In this document: positions 1 through 6,630 of the stretch, piece after piece
Numbering within the stretch: the stretch's first letter is position 1
Layout: each line of letters starts with the position of its first letter
NCBI GenBank assembly: GCA_015061765.1
Contig: SUVZ01000210.1
Span: 1 to 6,775, forward strand
From: Lentisphaerota bacterium
Lineage (GTDB): Bacteria > Verrucomicrobiota > Kiritimatiellia > RFP12 > UBA1067
DNA length: 6,775 nucleotides
Direction of reading: 5' to 3'
Notes under the pieces: generated by a model
Database searches by the model: none
Told to the model about the DNA's origin: nothing
What the model saw: the letters and a program-made list of their open reading frames with translations, nothing else
Made by a program: the position numbers and the translations under genes

Positions 1-1411
1 CATGAAGTACTCTCTGCCCAGCCGTGAACTCATCGCCGACAGCGTTGAGTCCATAGCAAAGGCGCATTGCTTCGATGCGATGATCTGCGTGCCGAACTGC
101 GACAAGATCGTTCCAGGGATGCTTCTGGGCGCGCTCCGCGTCAACATACCGACGATTTTCGCGTCTGGAGGACCCATGGCTGTCGGACATCATCCTCTCA
201 CCGGCAAGGATTCCGATCTCAACACCGTGTTTGAGGGTGTCGGCGCGGAGAACGCTGGCAAGATATCCGCGAAGGACCTTGAGAAGATTGAAGAGACTTC
301 CTGCCCCGGATGCGGTTCCTGCTCGGGAATGTTCACCGCGAACTCGATGAACTGTCTTTACGAGGCGCTCGGTCTAGCACTTCCCGGAAACGGAACCGTC
401 CTCGCCGTAGACCTGAAGCGGCAGGACCTCTATCGCGCCGCGGCGAAGCGCATCGTCCAGATGGCGAAGAAGGGCGGCCCGGTGCCGCGAGATCTCGTCA
501 CGGCGGAATCCCTGGACAATGCGCTCACGCTCGATATGGCGATGGGCGGATCCACGAACACCGTTCTACACACGCTCGCCATTGCGCGCGAGGCGGATGT
601 CGATTTCGACCTGAAGCGCATGAACGAGATTTCGGCCCGCACCCCATATGTCTGCAAGCTGGCGCCTAGCGGGCACTATCACATCAGCGATCTTGACCGC
701 GCCGGCGGCATAATGGCGATCCTGAAGCGTCTGCCTCAGAGGCTTCTGCACCTTGACTGTCCGACGGTGAGCGGAAAGACGCTCGGTCAGCAGATCAAGG
801 CTGCGAAGATCAAGGACGATGACGTCATTCGCACTTTGGACAACGCCTATTCGCAGGATGGAGGACTAGCGGTCCTTTGGGGTAATCTTGCGGAGCGTGG
901 CGCCGTGGTGAAGAAGGGTGGCGTTGCGCCGTCGATGATGAATTTCACCGGCAAGGCAATCTGCTTCAACTCGCAGGAGGAGGCCTGCGCCGGAATCCTC
1001 GGAGGGAGGGTTAAGCCCGGTCATGTGGTCGTGATCCGCTACGAGGGGCCGAAGGGCGGCCCCGGCATGCAGGAGATGCTTGCCCCCACGAGCTACATCA
1101 TCGGTGCGGGCCTCGGCGAATCCGTCGCCCTGATAACCGATGGACGCTTCTCCGGCGCAACGCACGGGGCGTGCGTCGGCCACGTCTCGCCAGAAGCCGC
1201 GGAGGGAGGTCTGATCGGTCTTCTCAAGAACGGCGACGAGATCACGATTGACATCCCGAACCGCTCCATCAGCGCACGGCTCTCGAAGTCCGAGATCGCC
1301 GCCCGCGCGAAAAAGGCGAGGAAGTGGTCGCCCCGCATCAAGGGTGGTTGGCTTGAGCGCTACGCGCAGTTCGTCGGCAATGCCTCCACCGGCGCATCGC
1401 TCAAGCAGTGA
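1..1411 (+). CDS. ilvD: Dihydroxy-acid dehydratase (IlvD), 5' end missing
   Basis: Dehydrates 2,3-dihydroxy-isovalerate and 2,3-dihydroxy-3-methylvalerate to the 2-keto acids, the third common step of valine, leucine and isoleucine synthesis, in the cytoplasm. The frame is open to the window edge: the first visible Met (base 2) aligns with an internal Met of the family's [18 protein letters not shown] motif, so about 90 N-terminal residues lie outside. Counting from that Met, both family signatures are present: [12 protein letters not shown] (residues 33-44) and [12 protein letters not shown] (376-387), the latter with the Ser proposed as catalytic base. An Fe-S cysteine motif [17 protein letters not shown] spans 101-117 and MGGSTNT 181-187. 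The CPxCGSC form is like the E. coli enzyme, which has an oxygen-sensitive cluster, but the central segment is shorter than in E. coli. The N-terminal region that would settle the cluster type is not visible. The C-terminus looks complete, with TGA at 1409-1411. Confidence 0.96.
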   Translation, partial: MKYSLPSRELIADSVESIAKAHCFDAMICVPNCDKIVPGMLLGALRVNIPTIFASGGPMAVGHHPLTGKDSDLNTVFEGVGAENAGKISAKDLEKIEETSCPGCGSCSGMFTANSMNCLYEALGLALPGNGTVLAVDLKRQDLYRAAAKRIVQMAKKGGPVPRDLVTAESLDNALTLDMAMGGSTNTVLHTLAIAREADVDFDLKRMNEISARTPYVCKLAPSGHYHISDLDRAGGIMAILKRLPQRLLHLDCPTVSGKTLGQQIKAAKIKDDDVIRTLDNAYSQDGGLAVLWGNLAERGAVVKKGGVAPSMMNFTGKAICFNSQEEACAGILGGRVKPGHVVVIRYEGPKGGPGMQEMLAPTSYIIGAGLGESVALITDGRFSGATHGACVGHVSPEAAEGGLIGLLKNGDEITIDIPNRSISARLSKSEIAARAKKARKWSPRIKGGWLERYAQFVGNASTGASLKQ

Positions 1412-1451
1412 CAGCCGCGTATATTTCCAATAAGAAGAGAGTTTCGGTCAG

Positions 1452-3305
1452 ATGGCGAATTACGACGACAGTAACATCAAGCATCTCAGTGCCATGGAGC
1501 ACATCCGCCGCCGCATCGGCATGTATATCGGGCGCGCGGGCAACGGTTCGGACTACGACGACGGCATTTACGTGTTGATGAAGGAGGTGATCGACAACTC
1601 GATCGACGAGTTCATCATGGGCAACGGCAAGCGCATCGAGATATCGCTTGACTGGAACTCGGGACGCTGCTCGATACGCGACTATGGGCGCGGGATCCCG
1701 CTCGGCAAGGTGGTCGACTGCGTCTCGGAGCTCAACACCGGCGGCAAGTTCGATACGGACGCGTTTCAGTTCTCGGTGGGCATGAACGGCGTCGGAACGA
1801 AGGCGGTAAACGGACTGTCGGATGATTTCCACGTCCGTTCCGTGCGCGACGGCGAGTTTTCGGAGGCGACGTTCTCCAAGGGCGTTCTCAAATCGAAGAA
1901 GCGCGGCAAGCTCAAGGATCCCAACGAGCGCAACGGTACGTACGTGAGCTTCCTTCCGGACGCGACGATCTTCAAGAACTACAAGTTCCGCGAGGAGCAT
2001 GTGATGCGCCGTCTGAAGATGTACGCATACCTGAATGCAGGGCTTACGATCATGCTCAACGGCCAGCGGATCTGCTCGGACGAGGGACTCAAGGATCTCA
2101 TCGCAGACGAGGCGCAGTTTGAGAAGATCTACGCTCCGTTCCATTTCCGCTCCAAGACGCTTGAATTCGTGTTCACGCACACGAACCGATTCTCCGAGGA
2201 ATACTATTCGTTCGTGAACGGACAGCACACGACCGAAGGCGGCACGCATCTCACGGCGTTCAAGGAGGGTCTCACCAAGGCTCTGAACGAGTTCTCCAAG
2301 AAGCGTTTCGACGGCGACGACGTCCGTGAGGGCATCGTCGGCGCAATCTCCATCAGGATGCAGGAGCCGACGTTCGAAGGCCAGGCGAAGACGAAGCTCG
2401 GTTCGCCGGAGATCCGGGCGGATCTCGTGGCCAACATCAAGCGCGAGGCCGAGACCCTTTTCCACAAGTTCCCGTCCGAGGCCGAGAAGCTCGTCAAGAA
2501 GATAGAGGAGACGTCAAAGCTCCGCAGCCAGCTCAATACCATCAAGAAGCAGGCCCGCGAGCGCAGCCAGGCGGTGAGCGTCCGCGTTCCGCAGCTCAAG
2601 GACTGCAAGAACCATCTTCATCTCGACCGCAAGGACAAGGCGGGCAAGAAGGGATACGGCGAGGATACGATGATCTTCCTCACGGAGGGCAAATCCGCCG
2701 GCGGTACGCTCGGGAACGCTCGCGATGCCATGAACCAGGCTGTGTTCTTCCTCCGCGGAAAGTGCCTCAACACGTGCGGACTCAACAAGGACGTCCTGTA
2801 CAAGAACGAGGAGTTCTTCAATCTCATCAAGACTCTCGACATCGAGGACACTCTCGAACATCTCCGATACGGCAAGATCATCTTCGCGACGGATGCCGAT
2901 GTGGACGGTCTTCACATCCGCATGCTGCTGACCACGTTCTTCATGCGTTTCTACAAGCAGCTGATCCTCGACAGACGCGTGTTCATCCTCGAGACGCCGC
3001 TGTTCCGCGTTCGCAACCCGAAAGCGAAGGACAAGGAGCAGTACTACTGCTTTACGGACGAGGAACGCGAAAATGCGATCAAGAAATGCGGCAAGAACTG
3101 CGAGATAACTCGATTCAAGGGGCTTGGAGAGCTGAACGCGAAGGAATTCAAGGAGTTCATCGGTCCGAACATGCGTCTGACGCCGGTGACATGCTCAGAC
3201 GATACGGAGCCGGACAAGACGATCAAGTTCTACATGGGCAGCAACACCCCCGAGCGCCGTGAGTACATCATGGAGAATCTCGTCTGCGACTCATCCGATT
3301 TCTGA
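1452..3305 (+). CDS. parE: Type IIA DNA topoisomerase subunit B, ParE-like (topoisomerase IV B)
   Basis: ATPase/TOPRIM subunit that works with a ParC/GyrA-type partner to pass one DNA duplex through another, for decatenation or supercoil control. It has 617 residues, close to E. coli ParE (630) and lacking the long insert of proteobacterial GyrB. GHKL ATPase: YIG at 25-27, EVIDNSIDEF with E45 and N49, DYGRGIP at 77-83, GVGT at 113-116, GTYVSFLPD at 162-170. Transducer domain: SFVN...EGGTH, and the ATP-contacting loop, normally QTK, here Q311-A312-K313. TOPRIM: catalytic E412 and D481/D483/D485 (DADVDG), but EGDSAG reads EGKSAG with K414. RFKGLGE is at 554-560 and the C-terminal FYMGSNTPERREYI motif is intact. 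It follows ilvD by 40 bases with a purine-rich but imperfect ribosome site (1432-1441); I see no convincing promoter in the gap. No parC/gyrA gene adjoins it. GyrB-like paralogy is possible, but the N-terminal block matches Bacteroidota/PVC ParE better. Confidence 0.9.
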   Translation: MANYDDSNIKHLSAMEHIRRRIGMYIGRAGNGSDYDDGIYVLMKEVIDNSIDEFIMGNGKRIEISLDWNSGRCSIRDYGRGIPLGKVVDCVSELNTGGKFDTDAFQFSVGMNGVGTKAVNGLSDDFHVRSVRDGEFSEATFSKGVLKSKKRGKLKDPNERNGTYVSFLPDATIFKNYKFREEHVMRRLKMYAYLNAGLTIMLNGQRICSDEGLKDLIADEAQFEKIYAPFHFRSKTLEFVFTHTNRFSEEYYSFVNGQHTTEGGTHLTAFKEGLTKALNEFSKKRFDGDDVREGIVGAISIRMQEPTFEGQAKTKLGSPEIRADLVANIKREAETLFHKFPSEAEKLVKKIEETSKLRSQLNTIKKQARERSQAVSVRVPQLKDCKNHLHLDRKDKAGKKGYGEDTMIFLTEGKSAGGTLGNARDAMNQAVFFLRGKCLNTCGLNKDVLYKNEEFFNLIKTLDIEDTLEHLRYGKIIFATDADVDGLHIRMLLTTFFMRFYKQLILDRRVFILETPLFRVRNPKAKDKEQYYCFTDEERENAIKKCGKNCEITRFKGLGELNAKEFKEFIGPNMRLTPVTCSDDTEPDKTIKFYMGSNTPERREYIMENLVCDSSDF

Positions 3306-3345
3306 TGCCCGATATGGATATGGACTGCGGCAGAAGTCCACGATT

Positions 3346-3351
3346 AAGGAG
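3346..3351 (+). promoter_or_regulatory. Ribosome binding site that sets the murI start
   Basis: AAGGAG lies 7 bases before the ATG at 3359. No comparable site precedes the earlier in-frame ATG at 3305, which overlaps the parE stop. This favours 3359 as the real start and puts a signal-peptide-like sequence at the very N-terminus of the racemase. Confidence 0.8.
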
Positions 3352-3358
3352 ACATAGC

Positions 3359-4477
3359 ATGAATATCAGAATTGCCGTTTTTGCCGTAATGGCGGCGTTT
3401 GCGCTCGCCATATGCGCGTCGGAACGCCCAATCGGCGTCTTCGATTCGGGTACCGGCGGACTCACGGTGCTGGAAAAGCTGCTCACAGTTGACGAGTTCA
3501 ACAATGCGACCGGGGTCCGCATTCCTGACGGAAAACCGGATCTCGCATCCGAGAATTTCGTCTACTTCGGCGACCAGGCAAACATGCCGTATGGTCTGTA
3601 CGGCGCGAAGGGCAAGGCTGATTTCCTGCGTGAACTGATTGTCAGGGACACGGAGTTCGTCCTTGGCGATGCGGACCACGCGCCTTCCAAGATTGTGGTG
3701 ATCGCCTGCAACACTGCGACTGCGTACGGTCTTGACGCGGCGACGGAATGTGCGAAGTCCCGGCGCGCGAAAGTGATAGGCGTGGTCAATGCCGGTGTCG
3801 AGGCGACGATGGATGCGCTGAATGTCAGGAAGGGCATGGCGCCGTTTGCCGTCGGCGTAATCGCCACTCCCGGGACGATCTCGTCAGGCGTCTACGAGCG
3901 GACCCTGCGCGCATCGCTGAAGGAACGGGATGTGGATTGCTGCGAGATTGTCAATCGCGGCGGCATCGGGCTTGCGGAGGCCGTCGAGAACGACGAGCCG
4001 GGGATGAAGGATTGCGCGCGCACGAATTTTGTGGCGATGGTGGAGTCCTACCGTTCGAGCGGAGGCAAATCGCCCATCCGCGCCGTCATCCTCGGCTGCA
4101 CCCATTACCCGTTCGTGCTTTCCGTGTTCAGGGAGACGCTGGACGGGCTGAGGCGTGATTCGAAGTATGCGGCGCTTCTTGCCGACGATCTTGTGTTCGT
4201 GGACCCTGCCGTATATACGGCCGTGCAGTGCTACCGGTCCTTGATGTCCGACGGGATGCTCAATGCGAAGGGCACTGCCGTTCCGCGCGTGAAATCGTTC
4301 ATGTCGGTCGGGAGGGACGGACCGCTTCCCATGGACGTGAAGTACGGACGCAATGTCGGACAGAAGGACATCGGCACGAAGATCGTTCCCATGGACGCAA
4401 AGACCATGTCTGCGGATGCGGTGAAGCGCCTTGCCGAACTGCTTCCAGTGTCCAGCCGCGAGATGTTCAGGAAATAG
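3359..4477 (+). CDS. murI: Glutamate racemase family protein with N-terminal signal peptide
   Basis: Belongs to the cofactor-independent Asp/Glu racemase family; MurI interconverts L- and D-glutamate, supplying D-Glu for peptidoglycan. From ATG 3359 (chosen for its AAGGAG site; an in-frame ATG at 3305 would add 18 residues) it has 372 residues, far longer than the usual 260-290. Family motifs: DSGTGG 29-34, YFGD...PYG 69-79, first catalytic cysteine C117 in ACNTA, GVVNAGVEA 141-149, IATPGT 168-173, second catalytic cysteine C247 in ILGCTHYP (244-251), VDPA 281-284. So both thiols and the substrate-binding Asp/Ser are kept. Unusually, it begins MNIRIAVFAVMAAFALAICA: a short n-region with R4, about 14 hydrophobic residues, then ALA or ICA as possible signal peptidase I sites. 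Extra length also comes from an insert at about 43-66 and a roughly 85-residue C-terminal tail. It lies between parE and a HAD gene, 23 nt before the latter. Family assignment is firm; export and substrate are inference. Confidence 0.9.
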   Translation: MNIRIAVFAVMAAFALAICASERPIGVFDSGTGGLTVLEKLLTVDEFNNATGVRIPDGKPDLASENFVYFGDQANMPYGLYGAKGKADFLRELIVRDTEFVLGDADHAPSKIVVIACNTATAYGLDAATECAKSRRAKVIGVVNAGVEATMDALNVRKGMAPFAVGVIATPGTISSGVYERTLRASLKERDVDCCEIVNRGGIGLAEAVENDEPGMKDCARTNFVAMVESYRSSGGKSPIRAVILGCTHYPFVLSVFRETLDGLRRDSKYAALLADDLVFVDPAVYTAVQCYRSLMSDGMLNAKGTAVPRVKSFMSVGRDGPLPMDVKYGRNVGQKDIGTKIVPMDAKTMSADAVKRLAELLPVSSREMFRK

Positions 4478-4486
4478 ACACTGTTC

Positions 4487-4493
4487 GGAGGAG
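4487..4493 (+). promoter_or_regulatory. Ribosome binding site that sets the HAD phosphatase start
   Basis: GGAGGAG ends 7 bases before ATG 4501. The open frame runs upstream to 4228 inside murI, but that extension has no family similarity, so this site fixes the start. Confidence 0.85.
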
Positions 4494-4500
4494 TCTGGAA

Positions 4501-5352
4501 ATGGCCAGGGACATAAAGATAATATCGCTTGATCTCGACGGGACGCTTCTTGATTCGCAGAAGCGCCTCAGCGACGGCAACCGTGCGGCGCTCGAGGAGG
4601 CCGCGGCGAAGGGGGTTCTCATCGTTCCGACGACCGGACGCTTCTTCGGCATGATGCCGCAGTCCATCCGCGATCTTCCGTTCGTGCGCTATGCAATCAC
4701 CATAAACGGGGCGCAGGTGTACGACCGCGAGACCGGTACGGCGATCGTGCGCGAGGAGATTCCGCTCGATATGGCGCTTGACATCATGCGTCTCCTTGAC
4801 GGATATGATGTCATCTACGACTGCTACCGTTCAAACTGGGGCTGGATGACGGAAAGTCTCCAGAACAAGGCGGAGGATTACGCCACCGACGCCCATTACG
4901 TCAAGATGGTGCGCGAGTTCCGCAATCCGGTTCCTGAACTCAAGGCGTATCTTGAATCCACGGCATCTGAGGGCGACGTGCAGAAGGTGATGCTTTTTGC
5001 GCGTAACACGCCCGGAAGCGAGGCTGTCACCAAGGCCATCGCGGAAGCGGTGCGAGAACGCTTCCCGCAGATAAAGGCGACTTCATCAACCTGGAACAAT
5101 CTCGAGCTTAACATCGAGACGGCCCACAAGGGCAATTCGCTCAGGCGTTTTGCAGAGCATCTTGGATATGCTCTGGACAACTGCATGGCGCTTGGCGACG
5201 GCACGAACGATCTTTCCATGATCGAGGCGGCGGGGCTTGGCGTGGCGATGTCCAACGCCCATCCGCTGGTGCTTGCGGCGGCAGACCACGTGACTGCCTC
5301 CAACGACGAGGATGGAGTGGCGAAGGCGATTCGTGATTTTGTATTGCGGTAG
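4501..5352 (+). CDS. Cof-type HAD-IIB family phosphatase
   Basis: A cytoplasmic haloacid-dehalogenase-fold hydrolase of 283 residues, the usual length for Cof-type (subclass IIB) sugar-phosphate or nucleotide phosphatases. Motif I is DLDGTLLDS at 11-19, with nucleophile D11 and acid/base D13. Motif II is PTTGR at 43-47, motif III is K210 in HKGNSL, and motif IV is GDGTND at 232-237 with the Mg-binding Asp pair. The alpha/beta cap lies between motifs II and III (about 80-195). The frame is open upstream to 4228, but residues before MARDIKII read like a murI shadow, so ATG 4501 behind GGAGGAG is the start. It follows murI by 23 nt and is probably in the same transcript. The substrate cannot be read from the sequence; members act on phosphosugars, FMN, pyridoxal phosphate or thiamin-pathway intermediates. 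No promoter or terminator of its own is visible. Confidence 0.93.
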   Translation: MARDIKIISLDLDGTLLDSQKRLSDGNRAALEEAAAKGVLIVPTTGRFFGMMPQSIRDLPFVRYAITINGAQVYDRETGTAIVREEIPLDMALDIMRLLDGYDVIYDCYRSNWGWMTESLQNKAEDYATDAHYVKMVREFRNPVPELKAYLESTASEGDVQKVMLFARNTPGSEAVTKAIAEAVRERFPQIKATSSTWNNLELNIETAHKGNSLRRFAEHLGYALDNCMALGDGTNDLSMIEAAGLGVAMSNAHPLVLAAADHVTASNDEDGVAKAIRDFVLR

Positions 5353-5362
5353 CCCGAAGGGG

Positions 5363-6367
5363 TTAGCGCTTCACCGTGCGGAGGATCTCCATCTCGACGT
5401 ATTCATCCGTCGGTTGGGACGAGACGAGCTTTTCGCGCAATGAGAGCATGCGATAGCGGGCGACTCGAAGCTCTGTAAGTGTGAATCCGCTTGCGGCGGC
5501 GGTATTCTTGCGTGACTTGAAGTCGTCTCCGCCTCCGCCCGCCTTTGCGACGATGAGGTCGCGGAACCACCGTTCGATCACGGTTGATAGCATTATCGCC
5601 CAGCCCGAGTCACCCTGGAAATTCCTGAGTGTTGATATGATTCTGGCGGGATTGCGCGATGCCAAGGCGTCGGTAAGCTCCCAGATTTCAATCTCATCGC
5701 CGCTAGCGGATGTTATGGCTGCAACATCTGCCGAAGTGACGGTATGGTTGTTTTCGCCGAGATAGGTGCGCATCTTGGCGAGTTCTGAGGCGATTGTGCG
5801 CATGTTGGGCCCGGCCTTTGCTATGAATGCGCGGTCCGCACCTTGGGCGAATTCGAGATTCTCCCTCTTCGCCAATTCCGGCAGACGCGCCAGTGCCGCC
5901 GCCGCGCGATCCTTGGATCTGTCTGGAATAGAGCAGTCTTTGATCTCGGCGATCTCCTTCATGCGCTTTGCGAATATGGACGTCTTGAGGAGCTTTGTCG
6001 CTGTTATGACGAGTATCTGGTTTTCGGGGAGCGGATTCTTTGCGAGACTGTCGGCCAGACGTTCAAGCGCTTCCTTGACTTCATCCGTTATCTTGCCGCC
6101 GCGTCCGCCGCCGGGCAGGAACGATACGTCCTTCCACCATGTCAGCTTGACGGGATCGAGGAAGGGCGGCGTCTGGATGGATGCGAGACATTCACGGATT
6201 GACGCGAGCTGGCTTTCCGCATTCATTGCAGTGCCGGAGACTATCTCGACGGCGCTAGAGCGGAAATCCTCCGGGACATGCCTTTCGAGGGCCTGTTTCG
6301 TCTCGCATTCCGCAGTGTAGTCGTCATCGCCGACGACAAGTAGGATACGTTTGTCATTTTTCGCCAT
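5363..6367 (-). CDS. holA: DNA polymerase III subunit delta (HolA)
   Basis: Delta is the clamp-opening subunit of the replicative clamp loader; it binds the beta sliding clamp and works with delta' and gamma/tau. The product has 334 residues, about the family norm (around 340). The N-terminal domain begins RILLVVGDDDY, the degenerate nucleotide-fold start of delta, followed by the SIQTPPFLDPVKLTWWKDV stretch (63-81) typical of the beta-contacting region. Domain II contains AGPNMRTIASELAKMRTYLG (185-204), matching the family's G-x-D-x-R-x-L-x-x-E-L-x-K-L pattern. The C-terminal collar domain holds EIWELTDALASRNPARIISTL (a 21-residue stretch from about 227) and a final LREKLV...YVEMEIL segment. 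Similarity is diffuse, as usual for delta. ATG (bases 6367-6365) lies only about 4-6 nt after the predicted start of transcription, with no Shine-Dalgarno sequence. The stop faces that of the HAD gene 10 bases away. Confidence 0.87.
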   Translation of the reverse strand: MAKNDKRILLVVGDDDYTAECETKQALERHVPEDFRSSAVEIVSGTAMNAESQLASIRECLASIQTPPFLDPVKLTWWKDVSFLPGGGRGGKITDEVKEALERLADSLAKNPLPENQILVITATKLLKTSIFAKRMKEIAEIKDCSIPDRSKDRAAAALARLPELAKRENLEFAQGADRAFIAKAGPNMRTIASELAKMRTYLGENNHTVTSADVAAITSASGDEIEIWELTDALASRNPARIISTLRNFQGDSGWAIMLSTVIERWFRDLIVAKAGGGGDDFKSRKNTAAASGFTLTELRVARYRMLSLREKLVSSQPTDEYVEMEILRTVKR

Positions 6368-6378
6368 AAGTGCCCAAT

Positions 6379-6387
6379 ATTATATCA
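6379..6387 (-). promoter_or_regulatory. Extended -10 promoter for holA
   Basis: Read on the minus strand, TGATATAAT combines a perfect TATAAT (6384-6379) with an upstream TGN extension; no good -35 hexamer sits 16-18 bases upstream. Transcription should begin near 6371-6373, leaving a 5' leader of only about 4-6 nt before the holA ATG. Sequence match only. Confidence 0.65.
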
Positions 6388-6430
6388 TGTCATTCCCCCT
6401 TGCGAGTGACCGGGTTTAGTCGTGTTTGGA

Positions 6431-6446
6431 TCGAACGATAGTTCAT
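6431..6446. promoter_or_regulatory. Candidate operator, LexA-box-like GAAC-N4-GTTC palindrome
   Basis: TCGAACGATAGTTCAT contains perfect GAAC/GTTC arms at 6433-6436 and 6441-6444 separated by GATA. This core is the LexA (SOS) operator type of Firmicutes and Actinobacteria; the outer bases and the central four do not match those consensuses well. It covers about -44 to -29 of the rightward promoter, a repressor-compatible position. The assignment rests on this match alone. Confidence 0.35.
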
Positions 6447-6459
6447 GCGGCTTAAAGTG

Positions 6460-6468
6460 TGATATAAT
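6460..6468 (+). promoter_or_regulatory. Extended -10 promoter for the rightward leader and DUF4160-like gene
   Basis: TGATATAAT has a perfect TATAAT at 6463-6468 with a TGN extension. The best-placed -35 (AGTTCA or GTTCAT around 6440-6446) is poor, consistent with an extended -10 promoter. The predicted start is near 6475. The ten bases TGATATAATA are identical to the core of the divergent holA promoter 78 bases away. Confidence 0.65.
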
Positions 6469-6630
6469 AGTGCCAATTTCAGCCGATGGAGGGTAAGGGA
6501 AGTCGGCTATATCGCTTTGAAGGCGATGAATGATCTTTTATAGAGGCGGGTTTTCACTTGCAAAGAGCCTGCAAAATAATAAACCTTTTATTCGCCGTGG
6601 CAGAAAAGCACGGTTGAAAAGAGGAGTCGC

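Noticed and set aside
1420..1425. TATATT as a possible -10 for parE in the ilvD-parE gap
   Set aside because: There is no TGN extension and no acceptable -35 16-18 bases upstream; a single AT hexamer is not enough.
1401..2465. 354-codon open frame on the minus strand, antisense to parE
   Set aside because: It lies wholly across conserved parE ATPase coding sequence; its composition (runs of Leu, Arg, Val, Glu) is typical of an antisense shadow of GC-rich codons, with no recognisable domain.
3305..3358. Earlier in-frame murI start overlapping the parE stop (TGATG-like junction)
   Set aside because: It adds 18 residues before the hydrophobic segment and has no good ribosome site, whereas AAGGAG precedes 3359. 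It remains possible through translational coupling.
4228..4500. 91-codon upstream extension of the HAD phosphatase frame
   Set aside because: It overlaps the 3' end of murI in another frame, has no family similarity, and the strong GGAGGAG site sets the start at 4501.
5766..6320. 184-codon plus-strand open frame opposite holA
   Set aside because: It is antisense to a recognisable holA, Ser/Arg/Ala-rich, with no motif or convincing ribosome site.
6593..6626. Resemblance of CGCCGTGG...CACGGTTGAAAAGAGG to group II intron domain V
   Set aside because: The hairpin is far shorter than the 34-nt domain V, lacks the AGC/GAAA architecture, and no intron-encoded protein or intron boundaries are visible.
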